This document shows positions 62,480 through 64,000 of a stretch of 64,000 bases of DNA, one piece after another (position 1 is the stretch's first letter; each line of letters starts with the position of its first letter). Source of the stretch: Congeria kusceri (lineage: Eukaryota > Mollusca > Bivalvia > Myida > Dreissenidae). The notes beneath the pieces were generated by a model that was not told the origin of the DNA, did not search any database, and saw only the letters and a program-made list of their open reading frames with translations. The stretch is from the NCBI GenBank assembly GCA_027627225.1, contig CM051029.1, positions 4,237,283-4,301,282 on the forward strand. The letters are read 5' to 3'. Position numbers and translations under genes: made by a program.

Positions 62480-63517
62480 TCACTGCTGACTGTGGTAGAG
62501 GTGTTTTCCGTTGGCCAAGGAGATCTCCAACACGTGTTTCGCAGTGGTTCCTCGATGTGCTGCCACCGCTTCGGCCACGGAGAAAATCTGACTCGGCGAC
62601 GATACTCTGGATCCAGGTGCCGGAAAGTAAGGAGCATCCGTTTCCAGGATCAAGTGACTTTCCTCTACATGTTGCAATGCCGCAATCTGATCCGACGAAA
62701 ATGTCCTCACTTTGTTGGTGAAACCAAAGTATGTCCGCGGAAACACCTCCAGCCACCGATCCTGGACGTACCTATTACCGGTGAAACAATGCAAATGTAC
62801 CGGGTGATTCATCCTTACGAATTTCTTCAGGAAAGGAAGGAGCAGGAGAAATGCTTCTGTACCACAATCTCCCTCCATTCCACGGCAGTGAATCACCAGC
62901 ACATGTCTGTCTTCCAGGAATGGGAGCATCTTTTCCAGCAGCTCCACCTGATATGCCCAGTACTTCATGGGCTCTGTGTGGTCAAGTCCCAATTCTCCAA
63001 AGGCTACCACACGAGGGTTGCCCAGTAGCTTCTGGAATCGTTGAACTCCCTCGTTTACCCGAGCCCTACTGTACCGAGCATGTCGTGGATGGATACCGAC
63101 CCCTACGGAAATGTATTGCGGAAGATCTCGCAGTTGCTGGTCCGTAGGATAGCTGTCTGGGTCGCAGTAGATAGCAACACCCCCTACAAGGGAAATCCGC
63201 TTGCCTTCTTCTACTGTTTCCGCATTCAGGATGTCCTCCACTCGACCTTGGTGAAGCTTCAGACTTCGCAGAGTCCTATCCAGATGAAAGTGTGCGTCAA
63301 ACGCCTCTGGGTACTTTGGCTGGACTGGTTGAGCCTCCTTGACTTGATGTGCACACTCGGGGGCCTGGAAGTTCTGCCACCAGTAAGCCCGCTCTTCTTC
63401 CGACAAACTAGCTGCCAAGAGTAGCTCCACTTTCCAATGTAGCAGTGCCCCCACCGAGTTGCAAGGCTCCAGGGTGAACTTTTCCGGAATGGGCTCATGA
63501 AGGAATTTACAAAACTC
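62480..63517 (-). CDS. TatD-like metal-dependent nuclease domain of the retroelement ORF
   Basis: Reads as a TatD-family hydrolase of the amidohydrolase superfamily. Metal ligands visible in order, numbered from the GTG at 63454: HFH (55-57), Glu in 'GELGLD' (154), His in 'VIHCRG' (189), His in 'HLHCFTG' (222), Asp in 'ETDAPY' (273). All are intact, so the fold is probably active as a DNase/3'-exonuclease if expressed. There is no ATG at the apparent start; the same frame is open upstream to about 63540 ('EFCKFLHEPIPEKF'), so this is the C-terminal part of a longer protein whose N-terminal part is in another frame (next entry). The stop TGA is at 62480-62482. TatD is not a standard gag, pol or env domain. 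Confidence 0.75.
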   Translation of the reverse strand, partial: EFCKFLHEPIPEKFTLEPCNSVGALLHWKVELLLAASLSEEERAYWWQNFQAPECAHQVKEAQPVQPKYPEAFDAHFHLDRTLRSLKLHQGRVEDILNAETVEEGKRISLVGGVAIYCDPDSYPTDQQLRDLPQYISVGVGIHPRHARYSRARVNEGVQRFQKLLGNPRVVAFGELGLDHTEPMKYWAYQVELLEKMLPFLEDRHVLVIHCRGMEGDCGTEAFLLLLPFLKKFVRMNHPVHLHCFTGNRYVQDRWLEVFPRTYFGFTNKVRTFSSDQIAALQHVEESHLILETDAPYFPAPGSRVSSPSQIFSVAEAVAAHRGTTAKHVLEISLANGKHLYHSQQ

Positions 63518-64000
63518 CCTCCTGCCGTTCCGTGACTGTGGTGTTGTCCGAGGTGCTCAACATCTTTTGCACAATCAAGAAAGCGACCAGTTCGTCCAAG
63601 GAAACAGGTTTCCCCAGCAGCCACCTTCCAGCCTGACTTAAGGCGTTCCTTCTTCCTCTGAGTACCCTTTCATCCGCAGGGTCCAACGTTTCGTCGAAAA
63701 TAGAGGGGATGTGCGTGAAGAATGCATGGGCCTTCAGATACTTTGCCCCTCCCACACACCCCGGGACCCAGCATCGCTTCTGGCTACGACGATCCCGTCG
63801 TTTCCTTTCTATTTCTCTGCGCTCTTCGGCCTTCTCCCTGACTTGGGCGAGGAGATCGCTGGTTTTGGCTCTCTTCAACACAGACATTGAGATAACCAAA
63901 TCCTCGCTGCCTATGGCCGACCCGCTTTTGCGCTTCTGAATGCCCACCGAGCTCTCTGGGTTCTTAATCTCTACCCAACGAACTGGCTTCACTTCATCTC
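63507..64000 (-). pseudogene. N-terminal zinc-finger-like part of the TatD ORF, frameshifted
   Basis: Open to the window edge. It has a basic, charged helix-like stretch ('REKAEERREIERKRRDRR') followed by C-x4-C-x8-H-x4-H ('CWVPGC'...'KAHAFFTH'), a possible zinc-binding finger. The frame ends at 63507-63509, while the TatD frame is already open from about 63540. The two frames meet at a G-rich run (63515-63522 on the plus strand reads CTCCCTCC), consistent with one inserted or deleted base. Programmed frameshifting and a sequencing error are alternatives. Confidence 0.55.

Larger units (their letters stand above)
61946..64000 (-). mobile_element. LTR retrotransposon, minus orientation, runs off the window
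   Basis: Base composition changes sharply from AT-rich to about half GC at 61946. On the minus strand the order is a zinc-finger/TatD ORF, about 340 bp without a recognised gene, a purine-rich tract (AAAGTTGGGGGGAG), then an LTR starting TGTTGTGACA and ending GTTACA. The rest, including any gag-pol and the 5' LTR, lies beyond the window. The insertion truncates the U4 flank relative to U1 and U2. Family (gypsy, BEL or other) cannot be told without pol. Confidence 0.65.

Noticed and set aside
62195..63028. 277-codon plus-strand frame at the right end
   Set aside because: It lies opposite the TatD coding region, whose metal-binding motifs are clear. The plus-strand product has no recognisable domain.

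Overview
Organism and overall character. The window is eukaryotic. It is very AT-rich, has small phase-1 exons bounded by GT-AG splice signals, long introns, tri-nucleotide microsatellites, a mariner DNA transposon, tRNA-like intronic repeats and an LTR retrotransposon. Receptor exons of this type plus this repeat load suggest an invertebrate, most likely a bivalve mollusc. That assignment is an inference; no species-diagnostic marker is present.

Layout. The window is a tandem array of at least four related units, recognised by eye. U1 (1 to about 20.24 kb) holds receptor copy A (951-10259) and a long 3' flank interrupted by a mariner element (13835-15983). U2 (about 20.24-28.98 kb) has the same flanks but no receptor exons. 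U3 (about 28.98-33.54 kb) is a short degenerate unit dominated by (TAG)n arrays. U4 (33.54-61.945 kb) holds receptor copy B (34456-55263) and the same 3' flank without the mariner. The right end (61946 to the window edge) is a GC-richer, minus-strand LTR retrotransposon: a 192 bp LTR, a polypurine tract, and upstream of it an ORF with a zinc-finger-like segment and a TatD-type metal-dependent nuclease domain.

The receptors. Both copies encode, on the plus strand, nine Ig-domain exons, one fibronectin type III exon, one transmembrane exon, a short linker exon and a tyrosine-rich cytoplasmic tail. The order recalls nephrin-type adhesion receptors. The tail of copy B contains two YxxL-x(6-7)-YxxL motifs that fit the ITAM consensus, so it could signal through SH2-domain kinases. 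No signal-peptide exon is visible for either copy; for copy A it would lie upstream of the window.

Decay. The two copies carry different lesions. Copy A has lost the 5' part of its Ig2 exon, has a 1 nt insertion in Ig3, a Cys-to-Tyr change in Ig1, a Tyr-to-His change in its first ITAM-like motif and an early stop. Copy B has a stop codon at the F-strand Cys of Ig2, a lost AG acceptor at Ig7 and a 17 bp deletion at Ig9; the last two each have a nearby AG that would keep the frame. All the Ig exons have phase-1 boundaries, so skipping a damaged exon would preserve the frame.

Minisatellite. A 42 bp repeat in the intron between Ig3 and Ig4 has about 8 units in copy A and about 228 in copy B (9.6 kb), with higher-order repeats of 1410 and 1890 bp. 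The very long open frames there come from a stop-free unit whose length is a multiple of three and are not taken as genes.
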